64,000 nucleotides of DNA from JBELHR01 sp049607205 (lineage in GTDB: Bacteria > Bacteroidota > Bacteroidia > Flavobacteriales > Flavobacteriaceae): NCBI GenBank assembly GCA_049607205.1, contig JBMYWH010000010.1, positions 1 to 64,000 on the forward strand, given 5' to 3'. Below the pieces are notes generated by a model that searched no databases, was not told the origin of the DNA, and saw nothing but the letters and a program-made list of their open reading frames with translations. A program made the translations under genes and the position numbers. Every line of letters starts with the position of its first letter. Positions within the stretch are counted from its first letter, which is position 1. This document shows, one piece after another, positions 26,291 through 35,257 of the stretch.

Positions 26291-26826
26291 TGTTCCAGAT
26301 AATATAGATTTAGTCGCACCTTTTCAGGCCAGATCACTTGATCGTTATAGGTTTTAGGATTGTCTTGCTTTGCTAAAAGTGCATCTTCATTTCGAAACTT
26401 TAAGGTCGCTAAACCCGTAAGTCCTGGTCGAAGGCTCAATATGTTCCTATCATATCCTTGCAATAAATCAGCATAACCAGGTAGATCAGGTCTTGGTCCT
26501 ACCAGAGACATATCACCCGATATTACTTGAATAATTTGGGGTAGCTCATCTAACTTTGTGAATCTTAGAAAAGCTAAGAACTTAGCATTACTTCTAGGAG
26601 GAAAAGATTGAATTTCATCGGTAGAAATGAGCGTTCTGAACTTCCACAATTCAAAAAGTTCTCCCTTATAACCCACTCGTTCTTGACAAAAGATGGGATT
26701 AACCCTATACCTTATGAGTATCAGTATATAGACAAGCATTAAAAACGGCCAAGAAAAAGCAAGTAGAAGTACTGCGAAACTCAGATCTACACATCTTTTA
26801 ATGAACCTCTGTCTTTTAGATAACAA
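26239..26826 (-). CDS. Initiating sugar transferase (polyprenyl-phosphate glycosyl-1-phosphate transferase core)
   Basis: This 195-residue protein is the catalytic core of the bacterial sugar transferase family (PF02397-type, WcaJ/PglC-like), which moves a sugar-1-phosphate from a nucleotide sugar to undecaprenyl phosphate. It has one N-terminal hydrophobic reentrant helix (about 14-35), then CQERVGYKGELFELWKFRT, the LDELPQ motif and SLVGPRPDLP. It lacks the extra N-terminal membrane domain of WcaJ. It is downstream of the Wzc-like gene by 3 bases. No downstream glycosyltransferase or flippase is present, so the locus looks incomplete. Confidence 0.92.
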   Translation of the reverse strand: MLSKRQRFIKRCVDLSFAVLLLAFSWPFLMLVYILILIRYRVNPIFCQERVGYKGELFELWKFRTLISTDEIQSFPPRSNAKFLAFLRFTKLDELPQIIQVISGDMSLVGPRPDLPGYADLLQGYDRNILSLRPGLTGLATLKFRNEDALLAKQDNPKTYNDQVIWPEKVRLNLYYLEHYSLGMDLDILMKSVTK

Positions 26827-26829
26827 TGC

Positions 26830-29259
26830 TTATTTTTTGAAAATTTTTCTAAAAAAGGAAACCTCATTATCCTCTACATAACCATAACCATACTTTCCAT
26901 AATCATAGCCATAACCATACTTACCTTTTGCATTGTAGAAGTTAAGTACATAGGAAATATTAGTAATTTCACCTTCGGCATACTTTTCTTCAATCATTTT
27001 CAGCATACCGCGACGCGTATACCCTTCTCGAACTACGTATAGATTTGCATCTGAATATTTCAATAATTCTAATGTGTCAGAAACTAAACCTATTGGAGAA
27101 GAGTCAATAATAATTCGATCGTATTTCTTTTGAACAGCTTTAAGCATCTGCTCTGTTTGAGAACCCATAATTAGTTCCGAAGGATTTGGAGGAATAGGCC
27201 CAGATAAAAGCACATCCAAATTCGGAATATCACTTGGCTCAATTACATTCTCTACCTTTTCAGACCCAATAAGAACATTAACAATACCCTTCTTGTTTTC
27301 CATATCGAACTCCTTGTGCATTCTAGGCTTTCTAAGGTCCATATTCATCAAAAGGGTCTTCTTACCTCCAAGAGCTAATACCGTAGCTAAATTCACTGCA
27401 ATGGTAGTCTTACCTTCCCCACTAATCGAAGAAGTCACTAAAATAGTTTTAGACTTAGTCTTGTCCTGATCTTTATTCTTATATAGGAAGTAGATATTCG
27501 ACCTTAAAATTCGGAAAGATTCAGCTATGGAAGATTTAGATTTCTTAAAGACAATTAACTTTTCCATCCCTTTTATAGTACCTACTGTACCAAGAACTGG
27601 AATTTTGAATTTATTTTTAAGCTCTTCTATCGTTTCAATTTTATCGTTTAAAAGGTCTACAGTGATTACAAGAAGCAGCGGAATGACAATCCCCAACAAT
27701 AAAGCGACCATATAATTAAAGGAGATTCTAGGATAAGTAAACCCCTGTCCTATATCCTTTGCACTATCGATAACCTTTAATTCTGAAACATTGGAAGCAA
27801 TTGCAGATCCAGCTTCATAACTCTTTTGCTTCAAGTAGCTATAGGTACCTTCATTCATTGCCCTAGTTCTTTGAAAGTTAATCAACTCCTGTTCTTTTAC
27901 AGGTAATTCTCCACTTTTCCCCTTAGCCTCAACTAATAATTCTTCAGTATCATATAGAGTTCTACTGATATTCAAAATCATTTCATCTATATGCTCTTCA
28001 AGAATATCCTTTTCTCTTTGAATTTCTTTCTTGACTTGAATTACTGCAGGGTGCTCATCAGTTACCGAAGCTTGCAAAATTGCCTTTTGCTGTGATAGCT
28101 CGATCAGCTTAGCCGTACTCATGGTGATATTGGGGTCTTCAATATCAATCAAACTTGGTGCAATAACATCACTATTAGTTCCTGCAGTACCCGCAAGGTA
28201 TTGCTTCAGGTTTTGGTAGTATTTTAGTCGTGCATTTAAATTGTAAATTTTATTGTCAAGGTCATTTAGTTTCGCAAAGATGGTTCCAGCCTCAGTATTC
28301 AAACTATAAATACCATTTTCTTTTTTAAACTCCTGAATCTGTGTCTCAATTTTCTTAAGTTTCAACTCTTCGACCCTAAATAAAGTGTCTATATAGTTTT
28401 TAGTTCTAACTGCATAAGCAATTTTTGCCGTTTGCAGCTCATTATCTAAAAGATGAACTGAAGTGTTAAGATAATCAACAAGCCTGGCCTTATTAGGGCC
28501 TGCTATAGTTATACTCAATAAAGACGTACCCGATTTATAGTCATCTACTCTAAGATTTCTATAGCGGTTAACTGTTCCGTCAAAGCTATTAAATCGAATT
28601 ATATAGTTAAAGTTCGGAATAGGAGAACGCTTCAATTTCAAATCAAAATCAAAGACATCATTGTGAACACCTTCTTCTATAGTATAAGTTTGATCAAAAA
28701 ACTCCTTTTTCAAGTTCTTATAACTAGTAGACTGATCAGCATATTTCATCAAACCAAAACCAGTTTGGTCCTTATTCAACAATTCAATTTTGAACTCAGT
28801 GGCATTTACAAACTTAATGACAAACAAAGTTCCGTAAAGTTGAAAACTGTTTTTATTAATTTTTAAACTGAACGGAAACTTCCCATAACTATCAACCATA
28901 CGATAGTCTCCCTCGTATAAATAATCAATAAAAAAATCTAAATGATTTACAACCGTTTCATTATGTGTTCTTGAACTGAACTTGGCCTTCACCGCTTCAA
29001 CTTTATTAGACGCTCCTCCCCAGTTAAAAGCAATATTGGTACTTCCAGTAAACAAAGGATTCTTTTCTTCGTCAATGATCACTAAAGTGTTCATAGTATA
29101 TTGACGTTCTTCATAACCATTTTTAAATTTAGCAATCGCTAGAGCAACCACAATGGAAAGAACAAAGATCTTCCAATAGGACAACAAGCGCACCAAATAC
29201 TCCTTTAAATTAAATGAAGGGAGTTGATCAAAATCAAAATTCATAGAGGACTTAGACAT
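26830..29259 (-). CDS. Wzc-like polysaccharide co-polymerase / BY-kinase
   Basis: This 809-residue inner-membrane protein joins a Wzz chain-length domain to a bacterial tyrosine kinase. Membrane segments lie near 27-45 and about 512-532, with a long coiled-coil periplasmic region between. The kinase (about 565-780) shows Walker A SGEGKTT, Walker A' LLMNMDLRKPR and Walker B IIIDSSP. The C-terminal tail has seven tyrosines in 14 residues (alternating YGYGYDYG then YGYGY), the usual autophosphorylation cluster. It would work with the Wza-like channel upstream, which is broken by a stop codon here. It lies 3 bases from its neighbours on each side. Confidence 0.93.
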   Translation of the reverse strand: MSKSSMNFDFDQLPSFNLKEYLVRLLSYWKIFVLSIVVALAIAKFKNGYEERQYTMNTLVIIDEEKNPLFTGSTNIAFNWGGASNKVEAVKAKFSSRTHNETVVNHLDFFIDYLYEGDYRMVDSYGKFPFSLKINKNSFQLYGTLFVIKFVNATEFKIELLNKDQTGFGLMKYADQSTSYKNLKKEFFDQTYTIEEGVHNDVFDFDLKLKRSPIPNFNYIIRFNSFDGTVNRYRNLRVDDYKSGTSLLSITIAGPNKARLVDYLNTSVHLLDNELQTAKIAYAVRTKNYIDTLFRVEELKLKKIETQIQEFKKENGIYSLNTEAGTIFAKLNDLDNKIYNLNARLKYYQNLKQYLAGTAGTNSDVIAPSLIDIEDPNITMSTAKLIELSQQKAILQASVTDEHPAVIQVKKEIQREKDILEEHIDEMILNISRTLYDTEELLVEAKGKSGELPVKEQELINFQRTRAMNEGTYSYLKQKSYEAGSAIASNVSELKVIDSAKDIGQGFTYPRISFNYMVALLLGIVIPLLLVITVDLLNDKIETIEELKNKFKIPVLGTVGTIKGMEKLIVFKKSKSSIAESFRILRSNIYFLYKNKDQDKTKSKTILVTSSISGEGKTTIAVNLATVLALGGKKTLLMNMDLRKPRMHKEFDMENKKGIVNVLIGSEKVENVIEPSDIPNLDVLLSGPIPPNPSELIMGSQTEQMLKAVQKKYDRIIIDSSPIGLVSDTLELLKYSDANLYVVREGYTRRGMLKMIEEKYAEGEITNISYVLNFYNAKGKYGYGYDYGKYGYGYVEDNEVSFFRKIFKK

Positions 29260-29262
29260 GTT

Positions 29263-30045
29263 CTATAGGGATTTGGCTAGTAAGTAAGTTGATGTTAACA
29301 ATGAAAATACAGAAATCAAGGTAGTGAAGGTCTGTACTCCATTGGTACCTGTTCCCCATGATTTTTGCTTTAAAGGTGGTACACTTATAATATCATTGGG
29401 ATATATTTGAAAAGAATTTGAATCAAAAGTACTGATATCCGTCAAGTCAATCGTGTATTTTTTTAAAACATCATCTTCTAAACGAAAGACCTCAACAGCC
29501 CTTCTATCACCAACCACAGTAATATCTCCTGAATTTGCAATGGCTTCTATTATATTCAATTGGTTTTGGTTCACAACTTTAGTCCCAGTACTACCAACTT
29601 CACCAACAATAGTATATTTAATACCAGCTAATTTCACCTCAATAAAAAGTTCACTATCAGCTTTAAAATACTTGTTTAAAGAATCATATAAACGCTCTCT
29701 AACTTGATCCGTGGTATACCCCAGGACATTCATTTCTCCAACCACTGGCAGATTAATCATACCATGAGTATCAACAGAATATCCAGAATAATACAAATTC
29801 TCAGAATTAATATTATTCATGTTATTATTCGCTTCAGCACCTCCATTGAAAATATCAACTAGTTCAGGATTAGTAGCTTTAATGTTTATGTATAAGATAT
29901 CGTCAACTTACAGGTGGTAGGGCTTGTCTGAAATTCTTTCAATTTTCTCATTAGTTGTTTCTCCTTGAAAGTAAGTAAGGCGCTTCTGAGAAACGCAAGA
30001 GCTCAACAACAATGAAATCAAAGTTAGGCGGAATAAAAGATTCAT
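29263..30045 (-). pseudogene. Wza-like polysaccharide export lipoprotein gene interrupted by an in-frame TAA
   Basis: Read through one stop codon, this frame gives a 260-residue outer-membrane polysaccharide export protein. It has a lipoprotein signal (lipobox LLSSC, Cys17), then the Poly_export domain with YHL-VDDILYINIKATNPEL, SLBB-type regions (VDTHGMINLPVVGEMNVLG; GEVGSTGTKVV) and a C-terminal hydrophobic helix. Codon 46 (29908-29910) is TAA exactly where the family has Gln or a similar residue (Y-x-L-[Q]-x-x-D-x-L). One C-to-T change from CAA explains it. Both parts are in the same frame with no other damage, and the next in-frame ATG is at 29820. It is either a fresh pseudogene, a read error, or translated by readthrough or restart without a signal peptide. 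Confidence 0.85.
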
Positions 30046-30064
30046 TAAATGGTGGTTTATTGAA

Positions 30065-30072
30065 CAAATATA
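30065..30072 (-). promoter_or_regulatory. -7 promoter element for the Wza-like gene (TATATTTG)
   Basis: Exact TAnnTTTG on the minus strand, 19 bases upstream of the ATG at 30045. The promoter of the exopolysaccharide locus thus looks intact although its first gene is interrupted. Confidence 0.58.
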
Positions 30073-30105
30073 ATATTTCGCTTTTAATTCCATAAAATAT
30101 TCACT

Positions 30106-30113
30106 TAAATTTG
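30106..30113 (+). promoter_or_regulatory. -7 promoter element for the methyltransferase gene (TAAATTTG)
   Basis: Exact TAnnTTTG, 18 bases upstream of the ATG at 30132. A longer frame starting at 30111 overlaps this element, which supports the later start. Confidence 0.6.
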
Positions 30114-30131
30114 CCTTTTTCCTATAAAAAA

Positions 30132-30905
30132 ATGACTCAATTCTTAGCTTACCTACAATTTTTATATCATTCTAAAAATCAACATGGAGTGCACTCTCCT
30201 TATGTATACGATCTTTTGACCAAATGCCTGTATAGAAAACCTCCTAAAGACGCATGGGTCAAGTACAAGGAATTTCGCAAGAGCATCCTCAATGCTACAG
30301 AAAAAATTCAAGAAAAAAACCTGGGAGCCCCTTCTAGAAAACTTAAAACTGAACTTACTAAAATCCCTAAGATCGCGCGCGTTGCAGGATCTTCAAAATC
30401 CGAGGCAAAATTCCTATTAAAACTTAGTCATTATCTACAACCAAAGAATACTCTGGAACTTGGAACATCTCTTGGACTAGGGACATCAGCTCTTGCTATG
30501 GGAACATCTAAGCAAGCTTCAATCACAACTGTAGAAGGTGATAAAGAAAAATCAGACTATGCAAACGACCAGTTCAAAAAATTCGAATTAAACAACATCG
30601 TTTCTGTAAATTCTAGTTTTGATCAAGCTCTTGAAAAATTGAATAATGAGCTTTTTGATCTAATTTATATCGATGGAAACCACACTTATCAAGCTACAAT
30701 GAACTATTTTCGTTGGTCCCTTGAACACAGCCCTGATGAAGGTGTAATAATTTTTGACGATATTTATTGGTCAAAAGAAATGAAAAGGGCTTGGAAAGAA
30801 ATACAAGAAGATAACAATATCAACCTCAGCATAGACTTTTATAGTTTTGGCTATATATCAAAAAGACCAGGTCAGCGCAAAGAACATTTTATATTAAGAG
30901 CATGA
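30132..30905 (+). CDS. Class I SAM-dependent methyltransferase (O-methyltransferase-like)
   Basis: This 257-residue cytoplasmic protein has a Rossmann methyltransferase fold. SAM motif I is LELGTSLGLGTSALA near residue 110, the acidic end of strand two is TTVEGD near 133, and an FDLIYIDGNHTYQ motif near 178 is typical of the O-methyltransferase/Methyltransf_24 group. The 100-residue N-terminal part begins FLYHSKNQHGVHSPYVYDL, a pattern I know from flavobacterial homologues, and has no assigned role. The substrate is unknown. Its stop overlaps the start of the cobalamin adenosyltransferase gene (ATGA), so the two are coupled. Confidence 0.85.
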   Translation: MTQFLAYLQFLYHSKNQHGVHSPYVYDLLTKCLYRKPPKDAWVKYKEFRKSILNATEKIQEKNLGAPSRKLKTELTKIPKIARVAGSSKSEAKFLLKLSHYLQPKNTLELGTSLGLGTSALAMGTSKQASITTVEGDKEKSDYANDQFKKFELNNIVSVNSSFDQALEKLNNELFDLIYIDGNHTYQATMNYFRWSLEHSPDEGVIIFDDIYWSKEMKRAWKEIQEDNNINLSIDFYSFGYISKRPGQRKEHFILRA

Positions 30906-31450
30906 AAATTTACACCAAAAAAGGAGACAAAGGAAGCACAGGATTATATGGAGGTGAACGTGTCTCAAAACATCACTTGAGACTTGAAGCATATGGAGAT
31001 TTAGATGAACTTAACTCTCATTTAGGTCATTTGCGTGACTTAATAGAAATACAACAAGACATCTTACTTAAAATTCAAGATCAAATATTCTCTATGGGGT
31101 CTCACTTAGCGACTCCTAGTTCAGCAAGCAGACAATTGTCTCAATTACCAAAATTAGATGATGAATTAACCGAATTGTTGGAAAAAGAAATAGACAGTTT
31201 CAATGAAGAACTTCCTCCTATGACACATTTTATTCTTCCTGGAGGCCATCCTCATGTGTCAATTTGTCATATAACGAGAACTGTATGTCGGCGAGCGGAG
31301 CGCAAAACAAGCTTACTAGCTGATAATGTAGATGTTCCTGAAGAAATACTGAGATTTATCAACAGATTATCTGACTACCTCTTTGTATTGGCACGGAAAT
31401 TGACTTATGATTATCAAGCAGAGGAAATCCGTTGGATTCCAAAACCTTAA
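30902..31450 (+). CDS. Cob(I)alamin adenosyltransferase, PduO type
   Basis: This enzyme transfers adenosyl from ATP to cob(I)alamin to make adenosylcobalamin, the cofactor of methylmalonyl-CoA mutase. The 182-residue protein shows the PduO-type ATP loop at the N-terminus (KKGDKGSTGLYGGERV, residues 4-19), FILPGG near 114 and RTVCRRAER near 128 with the conserved arginines. Length is normal. A mutase chaperone (meaB, 40455) lies 9.5 kb away, so B12-dependent propionate metabolism is likely, but no mutase gene is in the window. Confidence 0.95.
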   Translation: MKIYTKKGDKGSTGLYGGERVSKHHLRLEAYGDLDELNSHLGHLRDLIEIQQDILLKIQDQIFSMGSHLATPSSASRQLSQLPKLDDELTELLEKEIDSFNEELPPMTHFILPGGHPHVSICHITRTVCRRAERKTSLLADNVDVPEEILRFINRLSDYLFVLARKLTYDYQAEEIRWIPKP

Positions 31451-31490
31451 ACACGTTCTTTATTTATTTTAAAATAAGAAGAATAAAAAC

Positions 31491-31520
31491 TTGACTTTTT
31501 AAGTAAAAAAATTATTTTTG
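31491..31520 (+). promoter_or_regulatory. Complete Bacteroidota promoter (TTG-N19-TATTTTTG)
   Basis: TTG at 31491-31493 and TATTTTTG at 31513-31520 are 19 bases apart, within the consensus 17-23. The start codon of the DUF2795-like gene is 20 bases further. One of the two best promoter matches in the window. Confidence 0.78.
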
Positions 31521-31540
31521 CACAAAAAACTAATAAAACC

Positions 31541-31762
31541 ATGTATTGGACTTTAGAATTAGCCTCTTATTTAGCTGATGCTCCTTGGCCTGCAACCAAA
31601 GACGAATTGATTGATTATGCCATTCGAACAGGAGCTCCATTAGAAGTGGTGGAAAATCTACAGACTATTGAAGATGAAGGGGATGCGTATGATTCCATTA
31701 TAGAAATATGGCCTGATTATCCGACCGAAGAAGATTATCTTTGGAACGAAGATGAATATTAG
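31541..31762 (+). CDS. Small acidic DUF2795-like protein
   Basis: This 73-residue, strongly acidic cytoplasmic protein resembles DUF2795: ASYLADAPWPATKDELIDYAIRTGAPLEVVENLQ is the helical core near residues 8-42, and an Asp/Glu/Trp-rich tail follows. Function is unknown. It has its own strong promoter and its own terminator, so it is a single-gene unit and probably well expressed. No frame damage. It lies just upstream of secA but is not obviously co-transcribed with it. Confidence 0.85.
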   Translation: MYWTLELASYLADAPWPATKDELIDYAIRTGAPLEVVENLQTIEDEGDAYDSIIEIWPDYPTEEDYLWNEDEY

Positions 31763-31792
31763 GCAGCAATAAAGCTAGAAAAAAACAAAAAA

Positions 31793-31815
31793 GTCTCTGT
31801 AAGAGGCTTTTTTTT
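31793..31815 (+). terminator. Terminator of the DUF2795-like gene
   Basis: Stem GTCTCT / AGAGGC (one G-T pair), 3-nt loop, then eight T. An A-rich run precedes it. Confidence 0.82.
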
Positions 31816-31819
31816 TGAT

Positions 31820-31827
31820 TAATTTTG
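31820..31827 (+). promoter_or_regulatory. -7 promoter element for secA (TAATTTTG)
   Basis: Exact TAnnTTTG, 24 bases upstream of the secA ATG and directly after the preceding terminator. Confidence 0.5.
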
Positions 31828-31851
31828 AGAACAACAAACCGATAATAAATT

Positions 31852-34800
31852 ATGAGTATCGTAGATAAAGTATTGAAACTCTTCGTTGGAGATAAACAAC
31901 AAAAAGATTTAAAATTACTTCAACCCATCGTGAAAGAAGTATTAGCCTTTGAAGGAAACTTTGAAAGCATATCCAATGATGAACTTAGAGCAAAAACTCT
32001 AGAGTTTAAACATAAAATACAGGAAGCTACCGCAAGCTATACTGAGGAAATTGCTAAATTAGAACAAGAGGCTAAAGAAGCGAACATTGACCGTCAAGAA
32101 AGTATTTTCAAGGAAATCGATCGCATAAAAGACTCTTCTTATGAAGCTTCTGAAAAGGTCTTATTAGATATCATGCCAGAGGCTTTTGCTGTGGTTAAAG
32201 AATCTGCAAAACGATTTGCTCAAAACGAAATTATTGAAGTTAAGGCTACTGAATATGATCGTGAATTATCAGGTTCATCTGATTTTGTAAGTCTTGAAGG
32301 TGATCAAGCCATTTGGAAAAACTCATGGGATGCTGCTGGTAAAGAAATTATTTGGGACATGGTACACTACGATGTTCAGTTAATTGGTGGAGCAGTACTT
32401 ACTCAAGGAAACGTTGCAGAGATGATGACTGGTGAAGGTAAAACACTTGTTGCTACCTTACCTATATACTTGAATGCACTTACAGGAAACGGGGTTCATG
32501 TTGTTACTGTGAATGACTATCTAGCAAAGCGTGACTCCGCTTGGATGGCTCCTTTATTTCAATTCCACGGGTTGACAGTAGATTGTATCGATTATCACCA
32601 ACCTAATTCTGATCAAAGAAGAAAGGCGTATTTATCAGATATCACTTATGGAACGAACAACGAGTTCGGTTTTGACTATTTGAGAGACAACATGGCTCAT
32701 ACTCAAGAAGAACTAGTTCAACGTCCACATAATTACGCGATAGTAGATGAGGTTGATTCTGTATTAATTGATGATGCAAGAACTCCTCTTATTATTTCTG
32801 GACCTGTTCCTCAAGGAGAGCGTCACGAATTCAATGAACTTAAACCTGTAGTAGACGATATCGTAAAATTACAGCGTCAATATTTAGTAGGAGTTTTAGC
32901 CGAGGCTAAAAAACTCATCAAAGAAGGTAACGAAAAAGACGGAGCATTTTTATTGTATAGAGTCTATCGAGGTCTTCCTAAAAACAAAGCCTTAATTAAA
33001 TTCTTATCTCAAGAAGGAATTAAGCAATTACTGCAAAAGACAGAAAACTTTTACATGGCAGACAATAACAGAGAAATGCCTGTAATTGATGAAGAATTAT
33101 ATTTTGTCATTGATGAAAAAAACAACTCTATCGAATTAACCGATAAGGGAATTGCGCACTTATCTGTGAAAAACGAAGATCATTTCTTCGTCTTACCAGA
33201 TATTGGAGTTGAAATTGGAAAAATTGATAATAGTGAAGCTTCTGAAGAAGAAAAAGTAGAAGCTAAAGAAAGTTTATATAAAGATTTCAGTGTTAAATCT
33301 GAAAGAATTCACACCCTTAACCAATTGCTAAAAGCCTACACCTTATTTGAAAAAGATGTGGCTTATGTAGTGATGGAAGACAAGGTGAAAATCGTAGATG
33401 AGCAGACTGGTCGTATCATGGATGGTCGTCGTTATTCAGATGGACTTCACCAAGCGATTGAAGCTAAAGAAAATGTGAAAATTGAAAAAGCTACTCAAAC
33501 CTTTGCTACGGTAACCCTTCAGAATTACTTCAGAATGTACCGTAAATTATCAGGAATGACTGGTACAGCGATTACAGAAGCTGGGGAGTTATGGGAAATC
33601 TACAAGCTAGATGTAATAGAGATTCCAACCAACAAACCTTTAGCACGTGATGATCGTCAAGATTTAGTTTATAAAACGACTCGTGAAAAGTACAATGCTG
33701 TAATTGAAGAGATCGTGAGACTTGTTGGAGAAAACAGACCCGTACTTGTGGGAACAACTTCTGTAGAAATTTCAGAACTTCTAGGAAGAATGTTGACTAT
33801 GAAAAAAATTAAGCACAACGTTTTGAATGCTAAGCTTCATAAAAAAGAAGCAGATGTTGTAGCATTAGCTGGACAACCTGGAATGGTAACCATTGCTACC
33901 AACATGGCAGGTCGTGGTACTGACATTAAGTTAATTGATGAGGTAAAAGATGCCGGTGGTCTTGCCATTATCGGAACAGAACGACATGACTCTAGACGTG
34001 TAGATAGACAGTTAAGAGGTCGTGCAGGACGTCAAGGAGATGTAGGGTCTTCACAGTTCTATGTTTCTTTAGAGGACAACTTGATGCGTATTTTTGGTTC
34101 TGATCGAATTGCAAAAATGATGGATAGAATGGGATTAGAGGAAGGAGAAGTAATTCAACACTCTATGATTACCAAATCTATTGAAAGAGCGCAGAAAAAA
34201 GTAGAAGAAAACAACTTTGGAATTAGAAAGCGTCTTTTAGAATATGATGACATCATGAACTCACAACGTGAGGTGGTATACAAAAGAAGAAAGAACGCTC
34301 TTGATGGTAAACGATTGAATATTGATATCGCAAATATGATTTACGATACCTCTGATCTTATTGTTAGCCAAAACAAAACCAACGATGACTTCAAAAATTT
34401 TGAATTTGAATTGATTTTATTCTCTTCAACTTCAAGCCCGTTTTCTGAAGAGGAGTTCAAATCTAAACCTGCTGCCGAATTAATTGACACCTTATATGAT
34501 GCAATTTATACGCATTATAAATCAAAAATGGAGCGCAACGCTGAAATGGCTTTCCCAGTGATCAAAAATGTATTTGAAAACGAAGGAGATCGATATGAAA
34601 GAATCGTTGTACCATTTTCAGATGGAACCAAGACTTTACAAGTCGTTACGAACTTGAAACAAGCATATGATTCTCATGGTAAAGAGCTTATGGCTGATTT
34701 CGAAAAGAATATCACTTTAGCAATTATCGATGATAACTGGAAGACTCATTTAAGAAAAATGGATGAATTGAAGCAATCTGTACAGAATGCCTCTTATGAA

Positions 34801-35190
34801 CAAAAAGACCCATTATTAATCTATAAATTCGAAGCTTTTGAATTGTTTAGAGCTATGCTTGATAAGGTAAATAAAGAGGTTCTTTCCTTCTTATTTAAAG
34901 GAGAATTACCAAGTAAAAACCCCGATCAAGTAGCAGAAGCACGAGCACCTCAAAGAAGAGAAAATCTGCAACTATCAAAAGCAGATGCGGATGCTGGAAA
35001 TCCTAATTTAGACCGTCCAAATCAAACACAACAACAGGCTCCAATTGAAACAATCGTACGTCAAGAGCGTAAGATAGGTAGAAATGAAAGAGTTACCATC
35101 AAAGAAGTTGCAAGTGGACAGGAGAAAGAGGTTAAATTCAAACAAGCTATTCCACTTATAGAAAGTGGAGCTTGGGTACTTGTAGAATAA
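31852..35190 (+). CDS. secA: Preprotein translocase ATPase SecA (Bacteroidota long form)
   Basis: SecA drives post-translational protein export through SecYEG. The 1112-residue protein is about 200 residues longer than E. coli SecA. Walker A is MMTGEGKT near residue 197, the DEAD-type box is DEVDSVLIDDARTP near 299, and TNMAGRGTDI and QLRGRAGRQGD helicase motifs follow near 683 and 723. Extra sequence lies between about residues 335 and 470 (QRQYLVGVLAEAKKLI and VIDEELYF region). The C-terminus ends AIPLIESGAWVLVE with no Cys-rich zinc motif. A strong terminator follows. Confidence 0.97.
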   Translation: MSIVDKVLKLFVGDKQQKDLKLLQPIVKEVLAFEGNFESISNDELRAKTLEFKHKIQEATASYTEEIAKLEQEAKEANIDRQESIFKEIDRIKDSSYEASEKVLLDIMPEAFAVVKESAKRFAQNEIIEVKATEYDRELSGSSDFVSLEGDQAIWKNSWDAAGKEIIWDMVHYDVQLIGGAVLTQGNVAEMMTGEGKTLVATLPIYLNALTGNGVHVVTVNDYLAKRDSAWMAPLFQFHGLTVDCIDYHQPNSDQRRKAYLSDITYGTNNEFGFDYLRDNMAHTQEELVQRPHNYAIVDEVDSVLIDDARTPLIISGPVPQGERHEFNELKPVVDDIVKLQRQYLVGVLAEAKKLIKEGNEKDGAFLLYRVYRGLPKNKALIKFLSQEGIKQLLQKTENFYMADNNREMPVIDEELYFVIDEKNNSIELTDKGIAHLSVKNEDHFFVLPDIGVEIGKIDNSEASEEEKVEAKESLYKDFSVKSERIHTLNQLLKAYTLFEKDVAYVVMEDKVKIVDEQTGRIMDGRRYSDGLHQAIEAKENVKIEKATQTFATVTLQNYFRMYRKLSGMTGTAITEAGELWEIYKLDVIEIPTNKPLARDDRQDLVYKTTREKYNAVIEEIVRLVGENRPVLVGTTSVEISELLGRMLTMKKIKHNVLNAKLHKKEADVVALAGQPGMVTIATNMAGRGTDIKLIDEVKDAGGLAIIGTERHDSRRVDRQLRGRAGRQGDVGSSQFYVSLEDNLMRIFGSDRIAKMMDRMGLEEGEVIQHSMITKSIERAQKKVEENNFGIRKRLLEYDDIMNSQREVVYKRRKNALDGKRLNIDIANMIYDTSDLIVSQNKTNDDFKNFEFELILFSSTSSPFSEEEFKSKPAAELIDTLYDAIYTHYKSKMERNAEMAFPVIKNVFENEGDRYERIVVPFSDGTKTLQVVTNLKQAYDSHGKELMADFEKNITLAIIDDNWKTHLRKMDELKQSVQNASYEQKDPLLIYKFEAFELFRAMLDKVNKEVLSFLFKGELPSKNPDQVAEARAPQRRENLQLSKADADAGNPNLDRPNQTQQQAPIETIVRQERKIGRNERVTIKEVASGQEKEVKFKQAIPLIESGAWVLVE

Positions 35191-35208
35191 ACACTTACTA
35201 ATAGACAT

Positions 35209-35245
35209 AAAAAAAGGCGGCACTCTATAAGTGCCGCCTTTTTTT
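35209..35245. terminator. Bidirectional terminator between secA and lgt
   Basis: Perfect 9-bp GC-rich stem GGCGGCACT / AGTGCCGCC (35216-35224 with 35230-35238), flanked by A and T runs. The strongest hairpin in the window. Confidence 0.95.
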
Positions 35246-35257
35246 ATACTATATTTC

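Noticed and set aside
29263..29820. A separate short export gene starting at 29820
   Set aside because: The frame upstream (to 30045) is the same and encodes the signal peptide and domain start, so this is the distal part of one interrupted gene. A start at 29820 would lack a signal peptide.
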